NCBI RefSeq assembly: GCF_001655005.1
Contig: NZ_LXET01000015.1
Location: 1 to 20,808, forward strand
From: Hafnia paralvei ATCC 29927
Lineage (GTDB): Bacteria > Pseudomonadota > Gammaproteobacteria > Enterobacterales > Enterobacteriaceae
Length of the DNA stretch: 20,808 nt
Reading direction: 5' to 3'
The notes below the pieces were generated by a model that made no database searches, had not been told where the DNA came from, and worked only from the letters and a program-made list of their open reading frames with translations. This document shows positions 7,692-15,123 of this stretch, piece after piece (positions within the stretch are counted from its first letter, which is position 1; the number at the start of each line of letters is the position of its first letter). The translations under genes were made by a program, and so were the position numbers.

Positions 7692-7852
7692 GCAACATGA
7701 CAATGAGCACAATGATAACGCTGTTATTCATCAACGTCAGGTTCGGTTGCTTATTTATTCGTGCGCTAAATGTTTGTTGGCTACAGCATCCACAGAATAA
7801 CTATTGCCAGAATCACAGCGGCATTGCTACCCTATGCTGGCAACTACGAGGG

Positions 7853-7936
7853 TAAACAGAACGTCTATCTTTGTAGCATAACGATAATAATGAAATTCCT
7901 CTTTGACTGGCCAATAGAAATATTGGCCATTTTTTT
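7853..7936 (+). ncRNA. chiX: ChiX small regulatory RNA (SroB/MicM)
   Basis: Hfq-dependent small RNA that in E. coli and Salmonella represses the chitoporin mRNA chiP and is titrated by the chb mRNA when chitosugars are present. The 3' half is almost identical to E. coli ChiX as I recall it: AATGAAATTCCTCTTTGAC (7889-7907), which holds the target-pairing seed, followed by the stem TGGCCAATA/TATTGGCCA and a T7 tail. The E. coli loop GCGA is GAAA here, and the base after GAC is T rather than G. The position between ybaK and ybaP is the same as in E. coli. The 5' end is placed by alignment to the 84-nt E. coli RNA; the first 30 nt have diverged. A TATGCT (7833-7838) could be the -10, giving a start a few bases earlier. 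Confidence 0.9.
7908..7936 (+). terminator. Intrinsic terminator of chiX
   Basis: A perfect 9-bp stem TGGCCAATA (7908-7916) and TATTGGCCA (7921-7929) closes a GAAA tetraloop and is followed by seven T (7930-7936). The T-run gives direction to the plus strand. On the minus strand the same hairpin lies just past the ybaP stop, without a good U-tract. The 3' U-run is also the expected Hfq docking site. Confidence 0.95.
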
Positions 7937-7939
7937 CGC

Positions 7940-8752
7940 CTAATGTGCGGTATAGGGCGCGAGGAGTTCTGGCAGGTTGCCTTCGCTGTAGAGATGTAAA
8001 GCGCCAACGGCGACCACATAGTTTCCTGCAGGGAGTGCCAGCAGCATTTTTTGCCATTTTTGATTGCGATCGCCCATTAATACTTGATAAAGCTCATCGC
8101 TGAAAGTGGAGGGTAGATCGGTGGTTGAGATCGACTCCGTCGGCGATATCCATCCGCTAATCAGCGTTTGCAGCAAGCGTGCGTTGGTATGCCAATGTGT
8201 CAGGGTGTCTTGCAGTAGCACGATCCCATTATTGGGTAATGCGTGCAGTAACGCCATTTGCGTATCAGCTCCCTCAAGTTCGATGACGTGGAGTGAACGT
8301 TGCTGTGCAAAACGCAGCATCTGATAGTCGATGCCATATTCAGAGCGTAGACCTAACTGATGAGCCTGCTGTGCCTGTAAGGTCAACGCGGTGCGCCAGG
8401 CGGGAAAATACTGAACGGCGCTCACCGGAATTCCCGTTTCTTGACAGCGCTGTTGCACCTGTAACCATTGTTCGTGAGAGAGGTGAAACTCCAACGGGGT
8501 TTCTGTCTCAGGAGTTTCAAAAGAGGGGGAGGAGCGGGTGATATCGGCTTCAACGATTAACGCATCCGCCTGTTTTAGCCGTTGAATTAGCGCATCGGGG
8601 AGAGGGGACATGTTTTCGGTACCCATATGGATGCTTCCCACCAGATGCAGGTTTACGCCGCCTTGCAAGTGGATATCCAGCGCAGGATAGGCATAGGTCG
8701 TCGTGGGGACAATTCCCAACCAGAGAGCAAGTTTACGCAGCCAGTGTTTCAT
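7940..8752 (-). CDS. ybaP: YbaP, TraB/GumN-family protein
   Basis: A 270-residue member of the TraB/GumN (Tiki-like) family, which in other members comprises metalloproteases; the role of bacterial YbaP is not established. Visible motifs are the N-terminal GSIHMG (residues 39-44), the central EYGIDYQ, ELEG, and the C-terminal VAVGALHLYSEGNLP, all matching E. coli YbaP (264 aa). A weakly hydrophobic N-terminus (about residues 8-22) could be a signal or anchor, but it lacks a clear cleavage site. AAGGTGA precedes the ATG on the minus strand. It ends 3 bp after the chiX terminator on the opposite strand, so transcription from ybaP would run antisense through chiX. E. coli ybaQ, normally between ybaP and copA, is absent. 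Confidence 0.93.
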   Translation of the reverse strand: MKHWLRKLALWLGIVPTTTYAYPALDIHLQGGVNLHLVGSIHMGTENMSPLPDALIQRLKQADALIVEADITRSSPSFETPETETPLEFHLSHEQWLQVQQRCQETGIPVSAVQYFPAWRTALTLQAQQAHQLGLRSEYGIDYQMLRFAQQRSLHVIELEGADTQMALLHALPNNGIVLLQDTLTHWHTNARLLQTLISGWISPTESISTTDLPSTFSDELYQVLMGDRNQKWQKMLLALPAGNYVVAVGALHLYSEGNLPELLAPYTAH

Positions 8753-8802
8753 TGATCACCTTTCCTTTTTTTCTATGCTACGTGCAGTGTGCAGGCAAAG
8801 GC

Positions 8803-8834
8803 AAAAAAAAAGCACCGAAATCTCGATGCTTTTT
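8803..8834 (-). terminator. Rho-independent terminator of copA
   Basis: Read on the minus strand, AAAAAGCATCG and CGGTGCTTTTT form an 11-bp stem with one T-G wobble and a 6-nt loop, followed by a continuous run of T ending at 8803. It is 26 bp past the copA stop. This isolates copA from ybaP. Confidence 0.9.
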
Positions 8835-8859
8835 GTCGCGTTTGGTGTCGATTTAGCCT

Positions 8860-11619
8860 TTATTTAGATTTGGGCTTAAAGCGCAATAAACGGTTGGCGT
8901 TGCTGACTACGGTAATGGATGACAGCGCCATTGCTGCACCAGCGACCACTGGACTAAGCAGTGTTCCTGTGAGCGGGTAGAGCACACCTGCAGCAATCGG
9001 GATCCCCAGTGAGTTATACACAAAGGCACCGAGCAGGTTTTGTTTCATATTGCGCAGTGTCGCGCAGGAGATTTCAATCGCGTCAGCCACACCGGTCAGA
9101 CTGTGACGCATCAGAGTAATAGCAGCCGTTTCAATGGCGATATCGCTACCTCCTCCCATGGCTATACCCACATCCGCCTGTGCCAGAGCAGGGGCGTCGT
9201 TGATACCGTCGCCAACCATCGCAACTTTATGTCCTTTGGACTGCAAGGCTTTAATTGCATCCGCTTTGCCTTCTGGCATCACACCTGCGATGACTCGGTC
9301 AATGCCAGCCTCTTTGGCAATGGCGTTGGCGGTTAGCGGGTTATCGCCGGTCAACATGACCAACTGATAGCCCAGCCCGTGTAAACGCTGTAGTGCTTCG
9401 ACACTGTCGCCTCTCAGGGGATCTCGAATGGAAAGCAGCGCCGCGGGCTTACCGTTTGCTGATAATAATACGGGCGTAATTCCACGCTCGGCCTGCTGTT
9501 TCAGTAGCGCCTTCACGTCGCTGATATCCACTTTCTGTTGTTCCATCAGCGAATCATTCCCCAGCAGAAGCGTATAGCCCTCGACGTCTCCGCTTACGCC
9601 TAAACCGCGCAAGGTGCGGAACTGCGTCACATCTGGAATGACCAAACGTTCTGCACGTTCTGTGATGGCACGTGCCAAAGGATGGTTTGAGCCCGCTTCC
9701 AGCGCAGCAGCCCATTGCAATGCCTGAGCTTCACTGACATCGTTGAACGTATGAATTTCAACGACTTTTGGTTGTCCTTCGGTCAACGTACCGGTTTTGT
9801 CGAATACCAAGGTATCGAGCTCGCTGGCGCGCTGCAACGCATCTGCATCACGCACCAATACGCCAAACTCTGCTGCGCGTCCTACGCCGGCAATAATCGA
9901 CATAGGTGTCGCTAAACCTAGTGCGCAAGGGCAGGCAATGATCAGCACCGTCGTTGCAACTACTAAGGTGTACACAATCTGTGGTTGTGGACCAAAGAAG
10001 TACCAGATCAGACCGCTGAAGATAGCAATCCCGACGACGGTAGGAACAAACACCGCTGAAATACGGTCAGCCAACTGGCCAATCTCAGGCTTGCTGCTTT
10101 GCGCCTGACGAACCAGTTTGATGATGCGCGCCAGCGTGGTTTGGCTGCCGATGGCACCTGCGCGAAACAGCACGCTACCATCTTGTACCACGGTACCCGC
10201 ATGAACCTGATCGCCGGTGGATTTCTGCTGTGGGATGGGTTCTCCGGTAAGCATGGCTTCATCCATCCACACTTCTCCGGAGATGATCTCACCATCAACC
10301 GGCACACGATCGCCGGTGGTTAGGCGAAGTGTCATTCCTAGCTTAACATCCGCCAGCGGGAGGGTTTTCTCTCCCTCTTCGGTGACGACGCGAGCGGTTG
10401 GCGGAGTTAAATCCAGCAAACGTTCAAGCGCTTTGCTCGAACGTTGGCGAGCACGGGCTTCCATGGCGTGACCAAGGTTAATCAAACCGATGATCATCGC
10501 ACTGGCTTCATAATAGAGATGACGTGCTTCCATCGGAAACACCTGTGGCCACAGGGTTACGGTGATGGAATACAGCCAAGCGGCGCCGGTACCCAATGCC
10601 ACTAAGGTATCCATTGTCGCACTGCCGTTCATTAGGCTACGCCATGCGTTACGGTAGAAATGCCCCCCAGCAAATACCATGACGCCAAGCGTAATCAGGC
10701 CAACGATCAACCAATTATTTTGGTTGGTCGCCGTCAGTTCCATTGAACCACCGAATAAACCCCACGCCATCAGCGGAACACCAAGGCCTAAACCTAACGC
10801 CGCCTGCCAACGGAATTTCTTCACCGATTTCTCAGCGGACTCTTGCTGGCGTGCGCGGCGCTTTTCTTCATCTTGAATGATTTCGGCGCCGTAACCCGCT
10901 TTTTCAACTGCCTGAATCAGCGCCTGCGGATCGCTATGTCCTGTGACTAATGCACTGCGTTCGGCAAGGTTAACTCGCGCTTGCTCTACGCCGGGAACCC
11001 CTTGTAAAGCATTCTGTACTTTCAGAACACAGCTGGCACAGCTCATGCCATCGAGCAGCAATTGGACGCTGTCATCGGTGTCTGCGAGGGTATCCGCAGT
11101 GCTAGGGATGGCCGGAGATGATGTTTCAGCCGCTGCCAGAGTTTCCGGCGCTTGTGTTGCTGTCGTGCTGTTAGATGCAGACTGTGTCAGCGGCTCAGTT
11201 TTTGGGTGGCTTTCACCTTGGGCTAGAGCGGCTTCATAGCCAGCCGCTTTGACTGCTTCGATCAGCACAGTGGCGTCGGCAGAGCCATAGATCTTAGCTT
11301 CAGTCAGAGACACATCGGCAGCATCAACGCCTGCTACGGCTTCCAACGCTTTGGTTACGCTGGCGGTGCAATGCCCACAGCTCAGACCGCTTAACGCTAG
11401 CGTAACGTCTGGTGTGCCCGCCAGCGTTGCATGATAACCCGCCTGTTCAACGGTTGAGACGATGGTCTGGGCATCGGCGTCGCCGGTGACTTTAGCGTAA
11501 CGCGGATTATTCAACAGAGCGACTTCAACGTCAGGGCGCGCCTCTAGCGCAGTTTTTACTTTTTTCGCACAGTTCATGCAGGACAAGCCTTGCAGTGCGA
11601 ACAGCTGTGTTTGTGACAT
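8860..11619 (-). CDS. copA: CopA, copper-exporting P1B-type ATPase with three N-terminal metal-binding domains
   Basis: Inner-membrane Cu(I) pump that expels copper from cytoplasm to periplasm. The 919 aa contain three heavy-metal-associated domains with GLSCMNC (C14, C17), GLSCGHC (C81, C84) and GMSCASC (C194, C197), then about eight membrane segments with the transport motif C563-P-C565, the actuator TGE (458-460), phosphorylation motif D607-KTGT, the SNHPL nucleotide-site motif (644-648), and GDGIND (803-808). E. coli CopA is 834 aa with two such domains, so one domain has been added at the N-terminus. The start at 11619 is chosen because AGAGGA lies 7 nt before it; an in-frame ATG at 11649 would put this ribosome site inside the gene. 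The promoter is CueR-controlled and a strong terminator follows. Confidence 0.97.
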   Translation of the reverse strand: MSQTQLFALQGLSCMNCAKKVKTALEARPDVEVALLNNPRYAKVTGDADAQTIVSTVEQAGYHATLAGTPDVTLALSGLSCGHCTASVTKALEAVAGVDAADVSLTEAKIYGSADATVLIEAVKAAGYEAALAQGESHPKTEPLTQSASNSTTATQAPETLAAAETSSPAIPSTADTLADTDDSVQLLLDGMSCASCVLKVQNALQGVPGVEQARVNLAERSALVTGHSDPQALIQAVEKAGYGAEIIQDEEKRRARQQESAEKSVKKFRWQAALGLGLGVPLMAWGLFGGSMELTATNQNNWLIVGLITLGVMVFAGGHFYRNAWRSLMNGSATMDTLVALGTGAAWLYSITVTLWPQVFPMEARHLYYEASAMIIGLINLGHAMEARARQRSSKALERLLDLTPPTARVVTEEGEKTLPLADVKLGMTLRLTTGDRVPVDGEIISGEVWMDEAMLTGEPIPQQKSTGDQVHAGTVVQDGSVLFRAGAIGSQTTLARIIKLVRQAQSSKPEIGQLADRISAVFVPTVVGIAIFSGLIWYFFGPQPQIVYTLVVATTVLIIACPCALGLATPMSIIAGVGRAAEFGVLVRDADALQRASELDTLVFDKTGTLTEGQPKVVEIHTFNDVSEAQALQWAAALEAGSNHPLARAITERAERLVIPDVTQFRTLRGLGVSGDVEGYTLLLGNDSLMEQQKVDISDVKALLKQQAERGITPVLLSANGKPAALLSIRDPLRGDSVEALQRLHGLGYQLVMLTGDNPLTANAIAKEAGIDRVIAGVMPEGKADAIKALQSKGHKVAMVGDGINDAPALAQADVGIAMGGGSDIAIETAAITLMRHSLTGVADAIEISCATLRNMKQNLLGAFVYNSLGIPIAAGVLYPLTGTLLSPVVAGAAMALSSITVVSNANRLLRFKPKSK
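11111..11206 (-). promoter_or_regulatory. Programmed frameshift signal in copA: slippery site plus candidate pseudoknot
   Basis: The slippery heptamer CCCAAAA occupies 11206-11200. Four nt later a perfect 8-bp stem can form between AGCCGCTG (11195-11188) and CAGCGGCT (11135-11128). Inside its loop GCCGGA (11149-11144) can pair with TCCGGC (11116-11111) beyond the stem, which would make an H-type pseudoknot. E. coli copA also uses a downstream pseudoknot. Stem one is seen directly; the tertiary fold and its effect are inference, and the 38-nt loop before stem two is long. Confidence 0.5.
11195..11619 (-). CDS. Predicted CopA(Z)-like copper chaperone made by -1 frameshift
   Basis: In E. coli, ribosomes slip -1 at C CCA AAG after the first metal-binding domain of copA and meet a stop, releasing the 70-residue chaperone CopA(Z). 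Here the equivalent spot, codons 138-140 (His-Pro-Lys, in the linker after the second domain), reads C CCA AAA A. A -1 slip gives Asn and then TGA (11197-11195), so the product would be 141 residues ending ...SHPKN, with two metal-binding domains (C14/C17 and C81/C84) instead of one. The conserved SHPK context, shared with E. coli, argues against chance. Production is inferred, not seen. Confidence 0.6.
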
Positions 11620-11701
11620 AATGAATTCCTCTTGAGTATTACCGTTCAATCCAAGGATGTTGGCCGACCGGTGAATGACATGCTATTTTTCACTTGGACT
11701 A

Positions 11702-11732
11702 AGCTTAAACCTTCCAGCAAGGGTAAGGTCAA
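11702..11732 (-). promoter_or_regulatory. copA promoter with CueR operator
   Basis: On the minus strand, -35 TTGACC (11732-11727) and -10 TAAGCT (11707-11702) are 19 bp apart, the overlong spacing typical of MerR-family promoters. The operator between them, ACCCTTGCTGGAAGGT (11724-11709), differs from the E. coli copA operator at one base as I recall it. Cu(I)-CueR would twist this DNA to allow transcription. The predicted start is near 11695, giving a leader of about 75 nt. The -35 lies only 12 bp from the cueR start codon on the other strand. Confidence 0.92.
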
Positions 11733-11744
11733 GCGGGAGGAAAA

Positions 11745-12149
11745 ATGAATATTAGTGAAGTTGCCAAGAAAACGGGACTCACCAGTAAAACTATCCGGTT
11801 TTATGAGGAGAAGGGGCTGGTGACTGCGCCAAATAGGGCGGATAACGGCTACCGTTTTTACGCCGAAAAGCATATTGAAGAGCTCACTTTGTTGCGTCAG
11901 GCTCGTCAAGTGGGGTTTACGCTAGAAGAATGTCGCGATTTGGTCGATCTCTTTCGAGATAAAAGCCGTCATAGTGCCGATGTTAAAAGCCGTACGTTAG
12001 AAAAAGTGGCTGAAATAGAGCATCAGATTGAAGAGTTACAGGCAATGCGGTTACGTTTAATGTCGCTGGCCGATGAGTGCCCCGGCGATGATAGCGCCGA
12101 TTGTCCGATTATTAATAATCTGGCGGGATGCTGCCATCGCGGTAAGTAA
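11745..12149 (+). CDS. cueR: CueR, copper-responsive MerR-family activator
   Basis: Cytoplasmic Cu(I)/Ag(I)/Au(I) sensor that activates copA (and cueO elsewhere in the genome). The 134 residues contain the N-terminal MerR winged helix-turn-helix (MNISEVAKKTGLTSKTIRFY, residues 1-20, and the following wing), a dimerising coiled coil at about 75-108, and the metal loop with C112 and C120, plus the CueR-type C-terminal CC pair (C129, C130). E. coli CueR is 135 aa with the same cysteines. GGGAGGA lies just before the ATG. It is divergent from copA with 125 bp between starts, an arrangement in which the two E. coli genes intervening between copA and cueR are absent. Confidence 0.97.
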   Translation: MNISEVAKKTGLTSKTIRFYEEKGLVTAPNRADNGYRFYAEKHIEELTLLRQARQVGFTLEECRDLVDLFRDKSRHSADVKSRTLEKVAEIEHQIEELQAMRLRLMSLADECPGDDSADCPIINNLAGCCHRGK

Positions 12150-12228
12150 ATAGTACCGCGGTAAACAGCATTGTGGTATTCCAGTGCTATCGCTGTAATT
12201 ACGTCTTTGCTAACGGCGTCACTCAGAT

Positions 12229-12259
12229 TTTTGGCGGAAATATCAAATCGCCGCCAAAA
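12229..12259. terminator. Hairpin between convergent cueR and ybbJ
   Basis: TTTTGGCGG (12229-12237) and CCGCCAAAA (12251-12259) form a 9-bp stem with a 13-nt loop. It is flanked by A/T bases on both sides and lies 8 bp from the ybbJ stop and 79 bp from the cueR stop, so it could serve both genes. Confidence 0.5.
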
Positions 12260-12267
12260 TTAGCATG

Positions 12268-12726
12268 TTATGACCTAATGGCTTTGACTTTCAGGGTAAT
12301 CCCTTCAACATCCGCGACTTCAACGACGGTGCCTGTCGGCAAATCCTGATAACAGGTCACTCGCCAACTGCTGTCGCCAATCCGAATACGTCCATTGCCA
12401 TTAACAATAGGCGCTTCTAACGTTGCACGGGCGCCAATGAGCTGTCGGCTACGCTGATTGAGCAAGTCGTCGTTGTTTTTCGATTCTGGTTGGCTACGCT
12501 TGAGCCAGCGCCACCAAAGAAAAGCGGTTGCGACGGTGAGAATAGCGAACAGCGTTGCCTGCCACTCCCAACCGAAGGGAAAAATCCATGTCAACAAACC
12601 GACTATCAGGGCAGAGATCCCGCTCCACAGCAGGTATCCGCCCGCCCCAAGTAATTCGGCTGCTAACAGCACACCACCCAGCGACAGCCAGAAGCCATGC
12701 GGATTTTGGGCAATGTATTCGACCAT
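12268..12726 (-). CDS. ybbJ: YbbJ, NfeD-like membrane protein
   Basis: A 152-residue inner-membrane protein of the NfeD family, partners of stomatin/SPFH proteins. Hydrophobic segments at about residues 10-45 and 47-72 are followed by a soluble C-terminal OB-fold (about 90-152) with the conserved GDSSWRV and the ending GITLKVKAIRS. Length is the same as E. coli YbbJ (152 aa). Its ATG overlaps the qmcA stop as TAATG (1 base shared), so the two are translationally coupled. The likely role, inferred from the family, is support or quality control of the QmcA microdomain protein. Confidence 0.93.
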   Translation of the reverse strand: MVEYIAQNPHGFWLSLGGVLLAAELLGAGGYLLWSGISALIVGLLTWIFPFGWEWQATLFAILTVATAFLWWRWLKRSQPESKNNDDLLNQRSRQLIGARATLEAPIVNGNGRIRIGDSSWRVTCYQDLPTGTVVEVADVEGITLKVKAIRS

Positions 12727-13643
12727 TATGATTTGCCTTTAACCGGACCAGTTTCTTTAAGCAGTTCAGCAATACCGCCGATTGAGCCCATCAGATTGCT
12801 GGCCTCCAATGGCATCATGATGACTTTGCTGTTGGTGGCAGATCCAATTTTTTGTAGCGCATCGGTGTATTTCTGTGCCACGAAATAGTTAATCGCCTGA
12901 ATGTTACCGGCGGCAATTGCCTCAGAAACCATTTTCGTCGCCTGAGCTTCCGCTTCTGCGGCACGCTCACGTGCTTCTGCCTGTAGGAATGCAGACTGGC
13001 GTTCACCTTCCGCTTTCAGAATTTGAGATTGCTTTTCACCTTCGGCGCGTAAAATGGCTGCCTGACGTACCCCTTCGGCCTCCAGAATATCGGCACGTTT
13101 AGTACGTTCTGCCTTCATCTGGGCATTCATGGACGCAACCAGTTCAACCGGTGGGCGTACGTCGCGGATCTCGATACGGGTAACTTTAACGCCCCAAGGA
13201 TTAGTCGCTTCATCCACAATATGCAGCAAACGGCCATTGATGTGATCGCGCTGAGACAGCATTTCGTCCAGTTCCATTGACCCTAAGACCGTTCGAAAAT
13301 TTGTCATGGTCAAATTGACGATGGCGCGCTCTAGATTGCTGACTTCATAGGCGGCACGCGCTGGATCGATAACCTGAATAAAACAGACGGCGTCAATAGT
13401 GACGTTGGCGTTATCTTTCGAAATGATCTCTTGGGCAGGAATATCCAGAACCTGTTCCATCATGTTGATCTTGCGACCAACGCGATCCATAAAGGGGACG
13501 ATGAGATTCAGGCCTGGCATTAATGTTTTGGTATAGCGGCCAAAGCGTTCAACGGTCCATTGGAAGCCTTGCGGCACGATCTTAATCCCTGACCAAACGA
13601 TGACCAACGCAACAACCACTAAGACGGGAATAACGGTAAACAT
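12726..13643 (-). CDS. qmcA: QmcA, SPFH/stomatin-domain membrane protein
   Basis: A 305-residue SPFH (stomatin/prohibitin/flotillin) protein, the same length as E. coli QmcA, linked there to FtsH/HflKC membrane protein quality control as a multicopy suppressor of ftsH htpX loss. One N-terminal membrane segment (residues 3-20) anchors it. The SPFH domain follows (about 22-180), then a long heptad-type helix with repeated AEGxxQ units (about 188-225) and Ala/Glu-rich coil, and a C-terminal tail. AGGAGG lies 6 nt before the ATG. It forms a two-gene operon with ybbJ. Downstream E. coli neighbours of qmcA are not found here; the hut operon comes next. Confidence 0.96.
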   Translation of the reverse strand: MFTVIPVLVVVALVIVWSGIKIVPQGFQWTVERFGRYTKTLMPGLNLIVPFMDRVGRKINMMEQVLDIPAQEIISKDNANVTIDAVCFIQVIDPARAAYEVSNLERAIVNLTMTNFRTVLGSMELDEMLSQRDHINGRLLHIVDEATNPWGVKVTRIEIRDVRPPVELVASMNAQMKAERTKRADILEAEGVRQAAILRAEGEKQSQILKAEGERQSAFLQAEARERAAEAEAQATKMVSEAIAAGNIQAINYFVAQKYTDALQKIGSATNSKVIMMPLEASNLMGSIGGIAELLKETGPVKGKS

Positions 13644-13734
13644 CGATAACCTCCTGTTAATGAGCAGCTACATACCACTCGATTAGTTATAGTTTAACCA
13701 ATCGTGCGGCAGACTGACATGTTTAACAGGCGGA

Positions 13735-13773
13735 AAGAATAAATAAGAGATGCTTAAGCGCATTCTCAGCATC
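13735..13773 (-). terminator. Probable terminator of the hut operon
   Basis: On the minus strand GATGCT (13773-13768) and AGCATC (13754-13749) pair, with three more possible pairs inside after a bulged A, and are followed by a T-rich TCTTATTTATTC. It is 8 bp past the hutD stop. The stem is short, so confidence is moderate. Confidence 0.5.
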
Positions 13774-13780
13774 GTTTGTT

Positions 13781-14380
13781 TTATTGATCGAACCCTGTCA
13801 GTTCAAACACACCGAGATGCCCATGGCCGTCGAGTTCAACGGTATGGGTTTGCGGTCTTGGCGTGACGAGCACCGCGCTGTCGTATTTATTAAGAGTAAT
13901 AGATTTGCCGCCCCCTACAGGGGTAAGAGAAATTTCGCCGTCGTGACAAAATAAAATAATGGTGCTCGCGTGGCAGCGTAGGGGAGGCATGTTGGGGCTG
14001 GTCGTCACCCACTGTAGTCGAGCACCGTAATAGCGTGGGTCATAAATCAAGTTAAGATCGCGCACTTTCCCATTCAGTAGCGTGCTGCTGACGCGACTAT
14101 CGCCGGAAAAACGCTGAATTCCGCAGATCAACAATGGAGGTTCGATGCGGCCATCTATTTTGAGTTGCAAACCTTCACCTTCCAAAATGGAAAGGATGCG
14201 TTGATAGCCGGTATAACGAGAGAAATCACCATCGGTGGTGACTTCTGCCATGGAAAGACGCCAGCGAAAGTCCCGCCCGTTGGGCGAATCCACGCGCATG
14301 ATTTCCTGTGTAACGCCTTGTCCATTTTTCCAGGGCATCGAATGATAATCAGCCCATCGTAGGATCTGCCATTGATTCAT
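13781..14380 (-). CDS. hutD: HutD family protein (cupin-like)
   Basis: A 199-residue HutD/Ves family protein with a bicupin fold. Family hallmarks are visible: MPWKNGQGVTQEI near residues 15-27, FRWRLSMAEV, the DGDFSRYTGYQRILSILEGEG run around 50-70, and a C-terminal histidine/aspartate-rich cupin repeat. In Pseudomonas, HutD has been proposed to set an upper limit on hut operon activity, perhaps by binding formylglutamate or urocanate; its biochemistry is unsettled. It has no catalytic assignment. Its ATG overlaps the hutC stop by four bases (ATGA), so it is the last gene of hutI-hutG-hutC-hutD. Confidence 0.9.
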   Translation of the reverse strand: MNQWQILRWADYHSMPWKNGQGVTQEIMRVDSPNGRDFRWRLSMAEVTTDGDFSRYTGYQRILSILEGEGLQLKIDGRIEPPLLICGIQRFSGDSRVSSTLLNGKVRDLNLIYDPRYYGARLQWVTTSPNMPPLRCHASTIILFCHDGEISLTPVGGGKSITLNKYDSAVLVTPRPQTHTVELDGHGHLGVFELTGFDQ

Positions 14381-15111
14381 GAGGTGAAATGTCCTTTTAA
14401 GCGATGCCGAGTTCCGGGAAACAGCAATTTTGCATAGGTAACATTATGATGTTTAGACCAAGTTCGGCGTTCGATCAATAGGCAAGGCTCGCTGGCATGG
14501 ATATGTAGCCACTGGCTTTCTTCGGCGGAGGGCAATACCGCTTCAACGATATGTTCGCCTTCCGTGAGTGGCGCAACGCGGGATAAGTAGTCATGCGGCG
14601 TAATCTTTTGAAAATCTTGTTGAAGATAATCCGGTGCAACGACGGGATTCACGTAGCGGTTTTCAATTTGCACCGGTGTATCGTTTTCGTAATGCACAAT
14701 GATTGAGTGAAAGAGCTTGGAGCCCACGCCAAGGTTGAGCGCAGCGGCCTGTTCGCTGTTGGCCTGTGCTTCGGCCAGCAAGATAATTTTGCAGTGATGA
14801 CGGTGATTACGTGCCAGAATTTCGTCGCGGATGCTGTGTACTTCGAACAGTGCAGATTGCCCTTTGGGTTCAGCTACAAAAGTACCGACGCCCTGCATAC
14901 GGATCAGCAATCCTTGATGAGTCAGTTCACGCAGTGCGCGGTTGATGGTCATTCGGCTGAACCCCAGATGAGCAACCAGCTCGGCCTCTGAAGGAATACG
15001 ATGGTTTGGCGGCCAAGTTCCATTACTGATGTTATCGGTGATCATTTTTTTGACCTGCTCATACAAAGGCGCAGGCGTGGATAAAGTTGATAAATCAGCG
15101 GAAAGTGTCAT
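14377..15111 (-). CDS. hutC: HutC, GntR-family repressor of histidine utilisation
   Basis: Transcriptional repressor of the hut genes, released by urocanate. The 244 residues hold an N-terminal GntR winged helix-turn-helix (about 14-83, with PSEAELVAHLGFSRMTINRA and LTHQGLLIRMQGVGTFVAEP) and a C-terminal UTRA ligand domain (about 95-235, with ENRYVNP and LLIERRTW). This arrangement is the HutC subfamily. AGGA lies 9 nt before the ATG, and the start is 12 bp past the hutG stop, so they share a transcript. A palindrome near the hutI start is its likely operator, which would make the operon self-repressed. Confidence 0.94.
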   Translation of the reverse strand: MTLSADLSTLSTPAPLYEQVKKMITDNISNGTWPPNHRIPSEAELVAHLGFSRMTINRALRELTHQGLLIRMQGVGTFVAEPKGQSALFEVHSIRDEILARNHRHHCKIILLAEAQANSEQAAALNLGVGSKLFHSIIVHYENDTPVQIENRYVNPVVAPDYLQQDFQKITPHDYLSRVAPLTEGEHIVEAVLPSAEESQWLHIHASEPCLLIERRTWSKHHNVTYAKLLFPGTRHRLKGHFTS

Positions 15112-15123
15112 GGATAATATTCC

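Noticed and set aside
7652..7855. 67-residue plus-strand frame in the ybaK-ybaP gap.
   Set aside because: It starts inside an ERIC remnant, has no ribosome site and ends at the beginning of chiX.
9797..10108. 103-residue plus-strand frame opposite copA.
   Set aside because: Antisense shadow of strongly conserved CopA codons, with no ribosome site or family match.
11620..11649. Ten-codon N-terminal extension of CopA from ATG 11649.
   Set aside because: Those codons encode the AGAGGA ribosome site used by the ATG at 11619, where the family N-terminus MSQT begins.
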